Source: Gigantopelta aegis
Lineage: Eukaryota; Mollusca; Gastropoda; Neomphalida; Peltospiridae
DNA: 64,000 bases
Direction: 5' to 3'
Assembly (NCBI RefSeq): GCF_016097555.1
Contig: NC_054713.1
Span: 39,475,128-39,539,127 of the forward strand
Both the position numbers and the translations under genes were made by a program. The notes under the pieces are model-generated. The model did not search any database. It was not told the origin of the DNA and saw only the letters and a list, made by a program, of their open reading frames with translations. Below, piece after piece: positions 53,621-64,000 of this stretch. Each line of letters starts with the position of its first letter. Position 1 is the stretch's first letter.

Positions 53621-54142
53621 GTCTGCTATGTAGCAAATTCTAGAACCTCTACGTGAAATAGTACGGTATCGAGATGACCGAATTAATAATTCTATATTGG
53701 CGTTATCGTAATACAAACTTTACATTTTTTCTTTACTTGGCCGAAGCAGTAGTGTACACATAACTATCTCAGATACCCCGCATATCTTGACCTACATCAC
53801 AGGATGTCCAGCGGTCTAAACATCAATTGTCCAAGCTCGTTTCAAGCATGCAGTACGCCGATCTCGGTAACTTTGTGTTGTGTGGTAGCGTCTTTGGTTT
53901 ATCGCATAGATTGAGATACATGGAATCAACCACTATATTGCCAAATTCTCATTGCACTCTTCATTATGCAGAGATACGTTTTTATCTAAAAAGTCTGAAA
54001 ACAAAACAAACACAGAATGGTTTCATAAAGGGGGATTCGATCCTACGCCCAACAGTACACAAGACGAGAATTGTTCGTTAGCTAAAGATGATTGGTGGGT
54101 GCATCGTAAGAATTCAAAATACTGACAAGAATTTCCATAAAG
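53621..54142. other. Non-coding; possible decayed tRNA
   Basis: No gene is supported. On minus, around 54015-54090, a T-arm-like AGGATCGAATCCCCC follows TTAGCTAACG and a TTGTGTA loop, and four outer acceptor bases can pair. This may be a tRNA pseudogene or an isolated SINE head. Confidence 0.25.
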
Positions 54143-54205
54143 GAAGGAATGAATGTTTTATTTAACGACGCACTCAGCACATTTTAATTACGGTTATAAA
54201 GTGCC
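54143..54205 (-). mobile_element. SINE-B tail interrupted by a foldback element
   Basis: GAATGTTTTATTTAACGACGCACTCAGCAC to GGTTATAAAGTGC. The sequence breaks at the start of the 54206 element. Confidence 0.7.
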
Positions 54206-55016
54206 CAATCTAATTAAAATTAGCTCCACTATTACATGTGGATCTAACACCAGCCAGTTGGAGCTCATGTCCACCAATCAAAACCTTACTTGCAGAATCC
54301 TGCCAGTGATTTAAAAATAATTTGAAAACATGTTTCGTGTGAATTACGAATGCCTTAAAACATGTTTTATTTTATAAAATAAATAATTTGTAATGTAAAA
54401 CTGAAGACTGATTTAGTTTTTTGTTTTTTTATAAATAAATAAATAATGTTTAATGTAAAATTGAAGATTGATAACCCACCCCGTACGCATTGGTATGGTT
54501 CGCTGTATTGCGGCCACTAAAATAGACTCGCCCGATATTTTTAGAATTTGTATGCTCCCAAATAACGTTATAAAAGGCGAAGTGTGATTGGTCAATATTT
54601 AAATTATTATTTACAGACGAAATCTTACCTGGACATTGGGGACTACGCAGTGTTGCAGAATCCTGCCAGTGATTTAAAAATAATTTGAAAACATTCCGAA
54701 TTATCCTGAGGGTATACGATATGTTTCATGTGAATAATGAATGCCTTATTTAGACCAGTAGAACTAATTTTAATCGGATTGCTAACAACACTGCGTAGTC
54801 CCCAATGTCCAGGTAAGATTTCGTCTGTAAATAATAATTTAAATATTGACCAATCACACTTCGCCTTTTATAACGTTATTTGGGAGCATACAAATTCTAA
54901 AAATATCGGGCGAGTCTATTTTAGTGGCCGCAATACAGCGAACCATACCAATGCGTACGGGGTGGGTTATCAATCTTCAATTTTACATTAAAAATTATTT
55001 ATTTATTTATAAAAAA
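54206..55016. mobile_element. Foldback/MULE-like MITE rearranged as an inverted dimer
   Basis: Begins with the terminal repeat CAATCTAATTAAAATTAGCT of the 45449 family. An element in reverse orientation (to about 54655) is fused to one in forward orientation (about 54656-55016). The arms 54415-54650 and 54770-55013 are near-perfect inverted repeats: the same 50-residue frame appears on minus at 54413-54595 and on plus at 54846-55070. The left flank reads aaagtgcc and the right acaagtgcc, a possible 7-bp duplication. Confidence 0.8.
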
Positions 55017-55207
55017 ACAAGTGCCGGAAAGGTTGAATATTTCGAATTTGACGATTATGTATCTGCTTGAATGACGTGCTTTTGAGGCAGGCCCGTAGCC
55101 AGAATTTTGCGGGGTGGGGGCCGTTTAAGCTTATGGTGAAGTGCCCGAGTTGCTTAGCGGGGCCGGTGGCATATTATACCAAAAAAAAGTAACCCCCCAC
55201 CCATTGC

Positions 55208-55820
55208 CTGTGGAGGGGGCGGGATTTAACTCAGTCGGTTGAGCACTCGCCTGAGGTGCTTGCGTCATGGAATCGAACCATCTCGGTGGATCCATTCAAC
55301 TTATTTTTTTTTCTTGTTAAAACCAGTCCACCACAACTGAATGAATGAATGAATATTTAACGACACCCCAGCACGAAAAATACATCGGCTATTAGGTGTC
55401 AAACTATGGTAATGGAAACAAACAAGGTGATGATCAACATCAACAGAAAAATTCAAGATATAAATAAAAACAGTGTAAAGAACTGTGCAAAAATACAAAT
55501 ACAAATATCACAGATAAGATACTGACTTTTACTCTAAACTTCAATTTGTGCTGTATTGGCCATTCTCAAAGAGAATGTTACACCCCTGCACCACTGTGAG
55601 GTTACAGCACACGCAGGGTCCACCACAACTGGTCAGAGGTCGTGGTGTGTGCTTTCCTGTCTGTGGAAAAATGCATGTAAAAATCCCTTACTGCATTAAG
55701 AAAAATGTAGCGGATTTCCTCTGATGACTACCTGTCAAATTGTCAAATGTTTGACATCCTATAGCCGATGTTAATTAATCACTGCGCTCTAGTGGTGTTG
55801 TTAAACAAAACAAACTTTAA
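55208..55820 (+). mobile_element. SINE family D split by family E element
   Basis: Head GGGCGGGATTTAACTCAGTC with B box GGAATCGAACC, body to TCCACCACAACTG, an insertion, then TCCACCACAACTGGTCAGAG on to GTTGTTAAACAAAACAAAC. Confidence 0.88.
55340..55618 (+). mobile_element. Family E element nested in SINE D
   Basis: AATGAATGAATGAATATTTA to GGTTACAGCACACGCAGGG, flanked by a 13-bp target duplication, tccaccacaactg (55327-55339 and 55619-55631). This shows that family E is a mobile unit in its own right. Confidence 0.92.
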
Positions 55821-56990
55821 CTTTTTTTTGTATTAAATATATATTTTCCTTTTTGTTGATCTATCTTTTTCATAATGTTTAGTTCGTGACACACGGTCAG
55901 TTTTTGAAGACTGTCCTTGAAAAATATAATAAAAAATCAGAAATTCAAAATTTCCAAAATATTTATTAGTTTCTTCAGACAGCCTCAGTACCAAGTTTCA
56001 TACCAAGTTTCATAACTATGCGATAATAACTGTACTGGAATGTAGACTTGTAAATTTTCAATACTTTTTTCTCAAAATTCAATAATTAATAAAAATATCA
56101 AAGTTCATGAAATATCCCTCTGTTAGTTTATAAAAGAAAGAAAGACATGTTTTATTTAACGACGCACTCAACACATTTTATTTACGGTTATATGGCATCA
56201 GACATATGGTTAAGGACCACACAGATATTGAGAGAGGAAACCCGCTGTATATTAGTTTATGAAGACTACATCTTAGAATGACAGTACGGAGTTTCGGGAC
56301 AATCCAGGACAAACCAGTTTGTAGAGACTTTACCGGGGTATCATTGTGTCAAGATTCGAAACAATCCAATCAAAACTCTAGAAGAAGATGGAACTTCAAA
56401 TTCTCAATGTTAAGTTTTTATGTAATAAAAATTCAATATTTCGCAATACCACTCTATTAGTTTATAGAAACCGTCACAAAGAATCACTGTACCAAGTTTG
56501 AGAACATTGCGATGAAAACTCTAGGAGAAAACAGACTTCAAAGGCAACGTTGACGGACGGGTGGACGACGGACAAATCGGTACCAGAAAAGCTCCATTGG
56601 CGAATGTCACAGCGGAGCTAAATGGAAGTGAAGTGCCTTATAACTGAGAGTGAACAGAATAACACAAATTTCGAAAGCTGAACTATTTATTGAAATGAGT
56701 TACACAAAAAGTGTTATAAATTCTGGATTATATAAAATAAAATTGGTGCTATTTGAAAAACCTGTAAGTCAAAATTTTGTCGATCGAAAATTAATTAAGT
56801 TGATCAGGTCCATGGCATAGGCGTCGAAAGATGACAATAACTGTGGTTGGTGATGGGTAGTGATATATTATTTTTATTTTTCAAGTGGGATGGGGTAGAA
56901 CAATGCATTATCTTCAGATTGGGAGGGAATCTCAGTGCCACCTCTCCCTCCACCTCCTTCTGTCAGTTATTTATTAAAACCTCGAAAGTA
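55821..56990. other. Old repeat-like non-coding region with SINE-B tail
   Basis: A SINE-B tail lies at 56136-56250. Flanking it, phrases such as TTAGTTTATAGAAA and ACCAAGTTT(G/C)A(T/G)A(A/C)C recur (55985, 56270, 56460), suggesting several degenerate copies of one repeat. A GACGGACGGGTGGACGACGG stretch is at 56551. No gene is seen. Confidence 0.4.
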
Positions 56991-57190
56991 ATATCAAAGA
57001 CCGTGTTAAGTGTTATTCTGACTGGGAAAGTGCGTATAAAAATGCCCTTGATGCTAACTGAAAAACGTAGCAAGATTCCATTGAAGACTAAATGTCAGAA
57101 TTACTAAATACCAGAATCATCAAATGTTTAACATCCAATACTGATGATTAATAAATCAATGTGTTCTAGTGGTGTTAAACCAAACACAAT
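56991..57190 (+). mobile_element. SINE-A-like, old, 5' truncated
   Basis: ATCAAAGACCGTGTTAAGTG to GTGTTCTAGTGGTGTTAAAC with many substitutions. Confidence 0.6.
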
Positions 57191-57611
57191 GTAGCCATCC
57201 CTGTCAACGGTGCCATGTACATGCCCCACCCATCAACGTTCAAAGAAATGAAAGTAAAGGTCTTACGTAGTTTTTAAACGTAATTTTTTTAAACAATATT
57301 TTCAATATTAATATCAGAAAAAGGTTCAACAGCTCATATCTGTAGTTGCTTTTACTTTGATGTTTTCAAGCATCGTCATTTGATTCTTACTTGAAATCTT
57401 TTAACATATATATATAGTATATTTTTTATCATCGTTAAATTAAGTTTGACTTACAAGGATTTGATAGCAAAAGACGGTGAAACGAATGAAAAACAAATAG
57501 ATATTTAAGAAAGTCCTCTAAATACAGTCTATATATGTTTAAACTAGCGCTGTTCTCTCGGCTGTCTTCTACGACAATCAGACATGTTTCGCCTGTTAGC
57601 TGATTGGTTGA
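57191..57611 (-). other. Probable 3' UTR and downstream region of the ZP gene
   Basis: AT-rich sequence immediately after the stop codon of the minus-strand ZP-domain gene. No open frame or known repeat; the exact poly-A site is not determined. Confidence 0.4.
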
Positions 57612-57796
57612 TTAAATCTTCTGCTTGTTGACGCCATCTTCCTGTGACTTCCGGTTGGTCCTTCTCTTCTTGACAACCAGCAAGACCACAATGCTGATGA
57701 CAAGCAGCAGAATGATCACCATGGCAACACCAGCCACAATCGGGGTTGTGATGTCATCCACAGAAACAGAGGATTCCTTCGAAGAGTCATGAGTTC
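57612..57796 (-). CDS. ZP-domain protein, last exon: membrane anchor and cytoplasmic tail
   Basis: Acceptor TATTTTATAG lies just before 57796. The exon joins in phase with 58507-58612 (one base plus two). It encodes a Ser/Asp-rich stalk, then a strong single transmembrane helix (IVAGVAMVIILLLVISIVVL with LVV) and a basic stop-transfer KKRRTNRK, with a short tail ending KQKI and a stop. This is the topology of a type I membrane protein, matching the usual end of zona-pellucida-domain proteins, where the anchor follows a furin-type site. The exon is intact. Confidence 0.85.
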
Positions 57797-58506
57797 CTAT
57801 AAAATACATATTTAAAAGTTGTGTTAAAATAGATTAATGTGAACCAACTGACTTGTTTCTAGTGATACGCTGAAATATTAATATCGATGTACTTACTTAT
57901 TTCTAGAGACAGACGATGAAATATATTAATACTAACTTACTTCTAGCGGAACATGCTTAAACTGCTTAATATAAAATACTTGCTAATTTATTTATTTATT
58001 TATTACCAAAAGAAATAAATTGATATACATCTTCTCACTTATTTCAAGATTAACATGCTACACTAATGTACACCTGCTCGCTTACTTAAAGATAGACACA
58101 ATAAATATCAGAATATCGTATTTACCTACCACCGTCTAATTTCTTGCGTGCTATTCCTAAAGAAGCAAACCACTCACTTGCCAACCTACGCAAGACTCCC
58201 TCTGTTTTTAGAGATCTGAACGACAAGACTGTTATGCATGACAGAAACCATATCCCTACACAAGACAAATTGAAATGGGCATTTGGGTAAAATAATGGAA
58301 TGAGAGCCACTTCCGAGGAGATTATGTACTGGACTATACATCATTCCTGCAAAGCTCAAAGACGTTTGCCACTCGCAGACAAGTTACTAAATCAAACCTA
58401 ACATTTAGACATTCTGAAAGAAAATCAAACTACTCACGTTTCAACCTACTCATGTCACCTACTGTTTTCTTGCGAGACATTTAAAAAAGAAGAAGAAACA
58501 ACTCAC

Positions 58507-58612
58507 TTGTCAACTCGAGATTTGGATCCAGGATGATGAAAGTCTTTCTAATGGTTACATCTGAGATTTCTGCCGATCTTCGTTTCCGACGAGTCTGGCC
58601 ACTGCAGTCAAG
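58507..58612 (-). CDS. ZP-domain protein, penultimate exon: last Cys and furin-like site
   Basis: 106 bp between the acceptor GCTTGTTATAG-like sequence (RC of 58613-58620) and a consensus donor (ACAA|GTGAGT). It starts at a codon boundary and encodes LDCSGQTRRKRRSAEISDVT, then RKTFIILDPNLELT. The Cys completes the ZP-C cysteine set. RRKRR is a consensus furin cleavage site, which in ZP proteins releases the ectodomain from its membrane anchor and allows polymerisation. The exon would not be found as an isolated frame because it is only 35 codons. Confidence 0.82.
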
Positions 58613-58641
58613 CTATAACAAGACGTTTTGAGCAAAGTATT

Positions 58642-58950
58642 ATTACAAACTACGCCTACATTATAATGTTTACCATCAGGTTTAAATAACAAACAATAGC
58701 CACAACAAATGGTATTTACCATTATGTGTAAAAATTACAAAACTACGCCTACAATATTATAATTTTACCATGGGGTGTAACGATAACAAACAATAGCCAC
58801 AGCATATAGTCTTTACCATTATGTATACAAATTACAAAACTACGCCTACAGTATTGTAAGCTTTACCATCTGGTTTAAACAAAACAAACAATAGCCGCAA
58901 CATATAGTCGATACCATTACGTGTAAACATTACAAACTGCACCTACAGAC
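58642..58950. repeat. Intronic tandem repeat of 92-99 bp, about three units
   Basis: ATTACAAACTACGCCTAC recurs at 58642, 58734, 58833 and 58929 with AACAAACAATAGCC(A/G)CA in each interval. Confidence 0.85.
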
Positions 58951-59029
58951 ACACGCACGCACGCATACACACACAGGTAGAAAAAGAACAAAACTGTTGA
59001 CCTGTTTTAAACACATTAAAAAAAATGAT

Positions 59030-59301
59030 GGAAAAAAAGAAAGAATTTTTTTATTTAACGACGCACTCAACACATTTTATTTACGGTTATATGGCGTCAG
59101 AGATATGGTTAAGAACCATACAGATTTTGAGAGGAAACCCGCTGTCGCCACTACATGAGCTACTCTTTCCGATTAGCAGCATGGGATCTTTTATTTGCGC
59201 TTCCCACAGGCAGGATAGCACAAACCATGGCCTTTGTTGAACCAGTTATGGATCACTGGTCGGTGCAAGTGGTTTACACCTACCCATTGAGCCTTGCAGA
59301 G
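59030..59301 (-). mobile_element. SINE family B, head missing
   Basis: TTTATTTAACGACGCACTCA to CCCATTGAGCCTTGCAGAG. The head is replaced at 59302 by LINE-like sequence. Confidence 0.85.
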
Positions 59302-62300
59302 AAAAAATTTATGAATGATATATATAAAATATGTTTAATAGGGGCCGCAACTTTAATGGAATGCATCATACATAGGGAAAATTAAGGCAATATTTGCTTA
59401 TTCCCCTCCAACAATTAAAAAAGGGATGGAGAGGGGAGGAGTGGCAGGGTAGATTAATTGTTAGTCCCCCAACATCTATTACACAAAAATGAAACAATAA
59501 TATTTCATTGGACCAAATGAAGATGATTCTATTTGTTTTTAAAATATTATATAATATATTGAAAAAATTGAAAACGAAAGTTGTATACTATGTGGAGATT
59601 TTAGTTCAGTATTAAACCAAATATTAGACAGTTATAGATTAGATCAAGAGTAGTTTTATTGTTAATTTTAAATCCAATAAAGAAAGGCAGAGGACTTTGG
59701 AAGTTTAATAATTCATTATTAACGGACCAAGAGTATGTAAAAGTAATAACATATGTAATTAATAAAGTACCAGTTTATAATTCTAAAAATATACATACAG
59801 TTCACCACGAAGAACTACAATTTGCAATGAATAATCAACTTGTTTTAGAAACATTACTGATGGAAATATGGGGTAAAACAACATAATGAATTAAAACAAA
59901 GACTATGTGATGAAATTAAAACATTAGGACAAGATGAAAATGTATCCGACTTAGAAACATTTGAAAGTAAAAAAATAGACTTATTAGAATTGAGGAAAGA
60001 AAAACGTAAAGGTCACTATATAAGATCTAAATGGACTGAAGAAGGTGAAAAACTATCAAAGTACTTTTGCAATTTTGCAACATTATTATAGTAAATTTAT
60101 ATCAAAATTATAATTGGAAAATGGAACAGAAATTAATGATCAAAATGATATTTTGAAAGAAACAAAAACCTTTTTATTTAGTTTTGAAAGTTTGTATTCC
60201 GCACCGTCAAGTCCAAATCACAAGGATGTTATCACTAATTTAGAAGTTTTAACTGTTATTGAAAATATGAGTCCCGGCTCAGATGATTTCACTGCTGAAT
60301 TTTACAAATAAATTTGGTGTGATATTGGACAGTTTGTAATTCATTCTATGAATTATAGTTATAGTATTAAAGAAATATTTAATGTACAAAAGTTGGGTAT
60401 TATAACATGTATTCCTAAACCTAATAAACCTAAAGTATTCTTTACAAATTGGCGACCTATAACCCTTCTAAAATGTACGTCTAAACTAGCTTCTGATTGT
60501 ATTGCAAATAGAATTAAACAAAAGGTTCTTGATAAAATTATAAAAAAATACCAAACTGGGTTTTTTAAGGGTAGATATATAAGGAAAAATACTAGAATAA
60601 TATAAGATGTCATTTTTTTTTTACACTGAAATTAATAAACATTCCAGGTCTGCTACTATTAGTTGACTTTGCAAAACTTTTGATATAATATCCTGGTCTT
60701 TTATACAAGAAACACTAGACATTTTTAACTTTAAGACGTCTATTGAAAATTGGATTAAAACATTATATATTAATTCCCGATCAAGTGTAATACAAAACGG
60801 ATTACTCTCTGAATGATTTAACTTAGAAAGAGGTTGTAGGCAAGGTGATCCCTGTCTCCTTATATATTTATTTTATTTATGTGTTGAAATCTTCGGCATC
60901 ATAGTAAGAAATTAATTTAATATTAAAGCTATCACTATAGATAGGGAAGAATACTTAATTTCACAATATGCAGATGATAAAGTTGTATTCTTATTGTCTC
61001 GATAGAATTTGTATACAATACACTGTTAATTTTATATTATTATGCGCAAGTGTCTGGCCTCAAAATAAATGATACTAAATCAAAAGATATTTGGATAGAA
61101 AAAAAAAATCAAGAAAGTTTACCATCATATCAGGTGGAAGTTCGAATGGGGTGCAGAACAGTTTTACTTGGTATCAACTTTGCAGTAAAACTAGACAGAA
61201 TTAATGATCAGAACTATGAATGTAAAACAATTACGAAAATATGGTCTATTAAAAAGCTAAATGACTTAGAAAGAATACCTGTTCTAAAACGTATAATAAT
61301 TCACCAAATATCGCATTTATTAATAGCCGTACCTAACGCAAGAGAAACACTTATAAACATTTTAAAAACTTATTTTAAACATTTATTTGGAAAAGTGGTA
61401 TTGAAAAATTAGTACGCAATTTAATAAATCAAAATGAAAAAGATGGCGAAATCATAATCATAAACGTAATAATTATATAAATGCATGGATTCGACTTATC
61501 TTTATGATTAACCCAAAGTGGACTAATCTTTTTAAATTTATGACAGGCATATCTACAAAAGATTTAGTTATATCTGGTGACTATTTCATTACCCTTAAAC
61601 TAGAACAAATACTAAATGCATTTTGAAGAGATATATTATATAGCTGAGTAGAAATACAACAAAAGCTACACCCACAAAATGTAGAAGGCATTTTATCAAT
61701 TAATATTTGGTACAATAGTAAAGTATGTACAGATAAAAACACACATTTATATATATACATAATTTAAACTTGTGTCATTTTTATGACCAAGATATGCCCA
61801 GTTGATAACAAAATATCAGATTGCTAAAATAATTTTTACAGTATGCTTCGTTAATAAATACTGGTAAGAGGTTTTTTGTTTTTTACATAGCCTAAACAAC
61901 CTGAGATTTGACATTTTTACATCATTAAAAATCCTATCTTTCCATTTAAATTAAGCATTTTGTTAAAAGACAAAAGTGGTTGCAAACATGCATATACAAC
62001 ATATAATTTTTTTAAAACGTTTTATACTATAAATTTTTTTAATACATCCTTAGCATGGTTTTAGTATAGAATTTTGTACAAAATCGTGACGACTAATATG
62101 ATCCATTACATTGATTCTAACGTCTGTAGCTTTTGTGATACTTTTCCAGAAACACTATAACATTTAGTTTTTAAGTCTAACCAAGTTCGTAATCTGTGGA
62201 AAGAAGTAAAATTATGGATATTATGTAAAACAGTACTTCAGTTAAGATATTATCAGGTTTGGTACGTCTAATAACAAAAAGCTTTGTAAATTGGTTAAAT

Positions 62301-62470
62301 ATTAATATCAAATATTATCTTTACAACAAAAGTAATATTAAAAAAACTTTAAAAATATGCTAACAACTAAATTTAATATTGACAAATATATTCTTTTAAA
62401 AATTGTAATTATGAAACATTCAGTAAACAATGGATCCAGGACTTGACTTTTTTTATTTGAATTAAAATAT
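59302..62470 (+). pseudogene. L1/Tx1-like LINE ORF2, decayed, in a ZP-gene intron
   Basis: Plus strand, antisense to the host gene. Endonuclease remnant LCGDFSSVLNQILD near 59590, then NPIKKGRGLWKFNNSLLTDQ. A reverse transcriptase lead-in follows (SPGSDDFTAEFYK at 60270-60309, then GIITCIPKPNKPKVFFTNWR and PITLLKCTSKLASDCIANRI at 60390-60510). The palm is broken by frameshifts (ERGCRQGDP near 60830, QYADD near 60965). The thumb-like YQVEVRMGCRTVLLGINFAV and LERIPVLKRIIIHQISHLL come next. The C-terminal zinc-knuckle-like CSFCDTFPETL is near 62127. The wording matches the Tx1 branch of L1-type LINEs, as does the fragment at 43846-46395. Confidence 0.82.
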
Positions 62471-62770
62471 GGCAATTCTACTTTTATTACAAAAAGACAA
62501 AATTGTGAAACAAGTAGCTTGTTTGGAAATGGATTCTTAGAAAGTAAAGCTTCCTGTTTTTTACCATCAAATTCATTCCCCTTTTCTATTGTTAAATTAT
62601 AGTATTTAATATAATTATTCTCATAATACAAAGTGTACTATTCTCTGTTTTGAAATTTAATGTTTATAATCAACATCTCGTTCCTTCTATCTATCTTTCT
62701 TCCTTTTCTGTTTACCACAGAAATGCATGCATTTATTTTTCATCTACGAATATTCATTATTTCAGTTTAT

Positions 62771-63190
62771 ACATTATGTACAATTTCTAGCCAAAAACGT
62801 GACTGAAAAGCAGTGATATCATGGCCCCAAACCTTGAAATACATTATGTACAAGTTCTAGCCAAAACTGTGACTGAAAAGCAATGATATCATGGCCCCAA
62901 ACCTTGAAATACATTATGTACAATTTCTAGCCTATAACATGACTGAAAAGCAGTGATATCATGGCCCCAAACCTTGAAATACATTATGTACAATTTCTAG
63001 CCTATAACATGACTGAAATGCAGTGATATCATGGCCCCAAACCTTGAAATACATTGTGTACAATTTCTAGCCTATAACATGACTGAAAAGCAGTGATATC
63101 ATGGCCCCAATCCTTGAAATACATTATGTACAATTTCTAGCCTATAACATGATTGAAAAGTAATGGTATCATGGCCCCAAACCTTGACAG
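62771..63190. repeat. 70-bp intronic minisatellite, six units
   Basis: ACATTATGTACAATTTCTAG recurs every 70 bp from 62771. Each unit ends GGCCCCAAACCTTGAAAT. Units differ by a few substitutions. Confidence 0.95.
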
Positions 63191-63513
63191 TACCAAACTT
63201 GTTTCTGGGGTTAATAAACTTAAAAAAATTAATAATAATAATCAAATTTTATGTCTATCCATAATTAATTATTTGACAAAAAGCAGAACAACCAGAGCTG
63301 TATAGGACCTTGAACTAAAGCTGCACGTGATGAGCTATCTTAAAGGTTAGCATCTATTTATATGCACTTTACTGAACTTACTGCTTCACACTTCGCAGCC
63401 AAAGATTAGCAGCAAGGGATCTTTTATTTTCCTTTTACTGAAATTACTGCTTCACACTGCGAGGCAAAATATTAGTAGCAAGGGATCATTTATATGTATT
63501 TTACTGAACATAC
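63191..63513. mobile_element. Intron with short SINE fragments
   Basis: AGCAAGGGATCTTTTATT occurs at 63411 and AGCAAGGGATCATTTATATG at 63477. Both are attached to the phrase ACTGAA(A/C)TTACTGCTTCACACT, so they form a small local duplication of a SINE core. Confidence 0.5.
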
Positions 63514-63682
63514 GGCATCACACTGCGCGGCAGTTCCAGTGGGGCACACTTTGACCGTGCAGGTTACTGTGATTGCGTTGACTTTGTTGAACTTGAATGG
63601 GTGCAGTTTGAATGTAACTGTGGTGTTAGTCACTTTAGTTGGAGATTCTTCCATCAGTTTTCCCGCCTCACTCGACGGACAG
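63514..63682 (-). CDS. ZP-domain protein, ZP-C exon
   Basis: 169 bp between an acceptor (TTGTTTTGTGTCCAG) and a GTATGT donor. It encodes CPSSEAGKLMEESPTKVTNT, then TFKLHPFKFNKVNAITVTC and TVKVCPTGTAAQCDA. The pattern F-x-L-x-x-F-x-F followed by a C-x-V-x-V-C strand and a further Cys is typical of the C-terminal half of zona-pellucida (ZP) domains. It joins in phase 0 to 58507-58612, about 4.9 kb downstream across an intron holding a LINE. Earlier exons lie beyond 64000. ZP proteins form extracellular filaments or act as surface receptors; in molluscs they include egg-coat proteins. Which kind this is cannot be told from three exons. Confidence 0.85.
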
Positions 63683-64000
63683 CTGGACACAAAACAAAGG
63701 ACAGGAATGTTTTAAATGACAAAAACAAAACAAACAAACAAACAAAACAAAACAAACGACATCAATAGAGCTAATACCATTAGAGATTTAACAACTGTTT
63801 TCACAGTTCAAGTTTGTTTTATTTTTGGCACCATTAAAGCACACATAATGTCTTTGAGATGTGTATATAAACGATCCCTTGCTACTAATGGAAAAAATGT
63901 TTGACATTCAATAGCCGATGATTTATAAATCATAATCAATGTGTTCTAGTGGTGTCGTTAAACAATACAAACTTTTTAGAATTATCAAAGCACACTGATA
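63683..64000 (-). other. ZP-gene intron with a SINE-A remnant
   Basis: Contains a (AAAC)n run at 63720-63756 and pieces of family A (GATCCCTTGCTACTAATGGA, GACATTCAATAGCCGATGAT and GTGGTGTCGTTAAACAATAC on plus). The acceptor for the ZP-C exon is at 63683-63684. Confidence 0.7.

Noticed and set aside
54015..54090. tRNA gene on minus
   Set aside because: Only four acceptor pairs form and the anticodon stem is poor. It is kept as a possible pseudogene.
54413..55070. Two identical short proteins on opposite strands
   Set aside because: They are the two arms of the foldback palindrome, not genes.
58122..58310. 62-codon frame on minus in the ZP-gene intron
   Set aside because: It has no phase-compatible splice sites and no similarity to the ZP exons.

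Overview
The window looks like nuclear DNA of a marine mollusc, probably a gastropod or bivalve. The evidence is indirect: it is AT-rich, crowded with microsatellites and poly-C/poly-G runs, saturated with tRNA-derived SINEs of a type I associate with molluscs, and its genes have short exons and GT-AG introns. It is not bacterial, and nearly all long open frames are low-complexity repeat or transposon debris. Species cannot be fixed from the sequence alone.

Layout. 1-2740: a small MITE, SINEs and microsatellites. 2746-10239: a nearly complete LTR retrotransposon with two LTRs of about 1.2 kb, a 5-bp target duplication (gtgtc) and a decayed gag-pol. Its pol order is protease, integrase, reverse transcriptase, RNase H, which is the unusual Gmr1-like Ty3/gypsy arrangement. 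10240-31790: repeat-rich non-coding DNA with foldback elements, a 28-bp satellite, a Gly/Pro-coding minisatellite, an 85-bp array grown from a MITE end, many SINEs and one candidate secreted-peptide exon (18987-19115, minus). 31791-34931: a deleted relative of the same LTR element that keeps the 5' LTR, gag and protease, with target duplication ccagt. 35281-36272 is a paralogue of 16570-18040. 37450-40235: two 455-bp inverted arms, each carrying the same short exon with a GTGAGT donor and reading inward towards C2H2 zinc-finger-like exons. 42909-46395: a dead Ginger/KRBA2-like integrase beside an L1/Tx1-like LINE fragment, the LINE interrupted by a foldback MITE with a 10-bp target duplication. 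46547-46633: an apparently intact tRNA-Tyr(GTA) gene with an intron. 47000-57500: more SINEs, two hAT-like MITEs and a large palindrome at 54206-55016. 57612 to beyond 64000: the 3' end of a real cellular gene on the minus strand, a ZP-domain membrane protein with a furin-like site and one membrane helix, with a Tx1-like LINE lying antisense in one intron.

How it fits together. The only convincing host genes are the ZP-domain protein and the tRNA; the zinc-finger pair and the small secreted peptide are candidates. The rest is a record of transposition. tRNA-headed SINE families (called A to E here) share bodies, swap heads and tails, and insert into one another with target duplications. LTR and LINE copies are decayed. 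Several tandem arrays arose inside transposable elements. All calls were made by eye from the sequence, without database searches.
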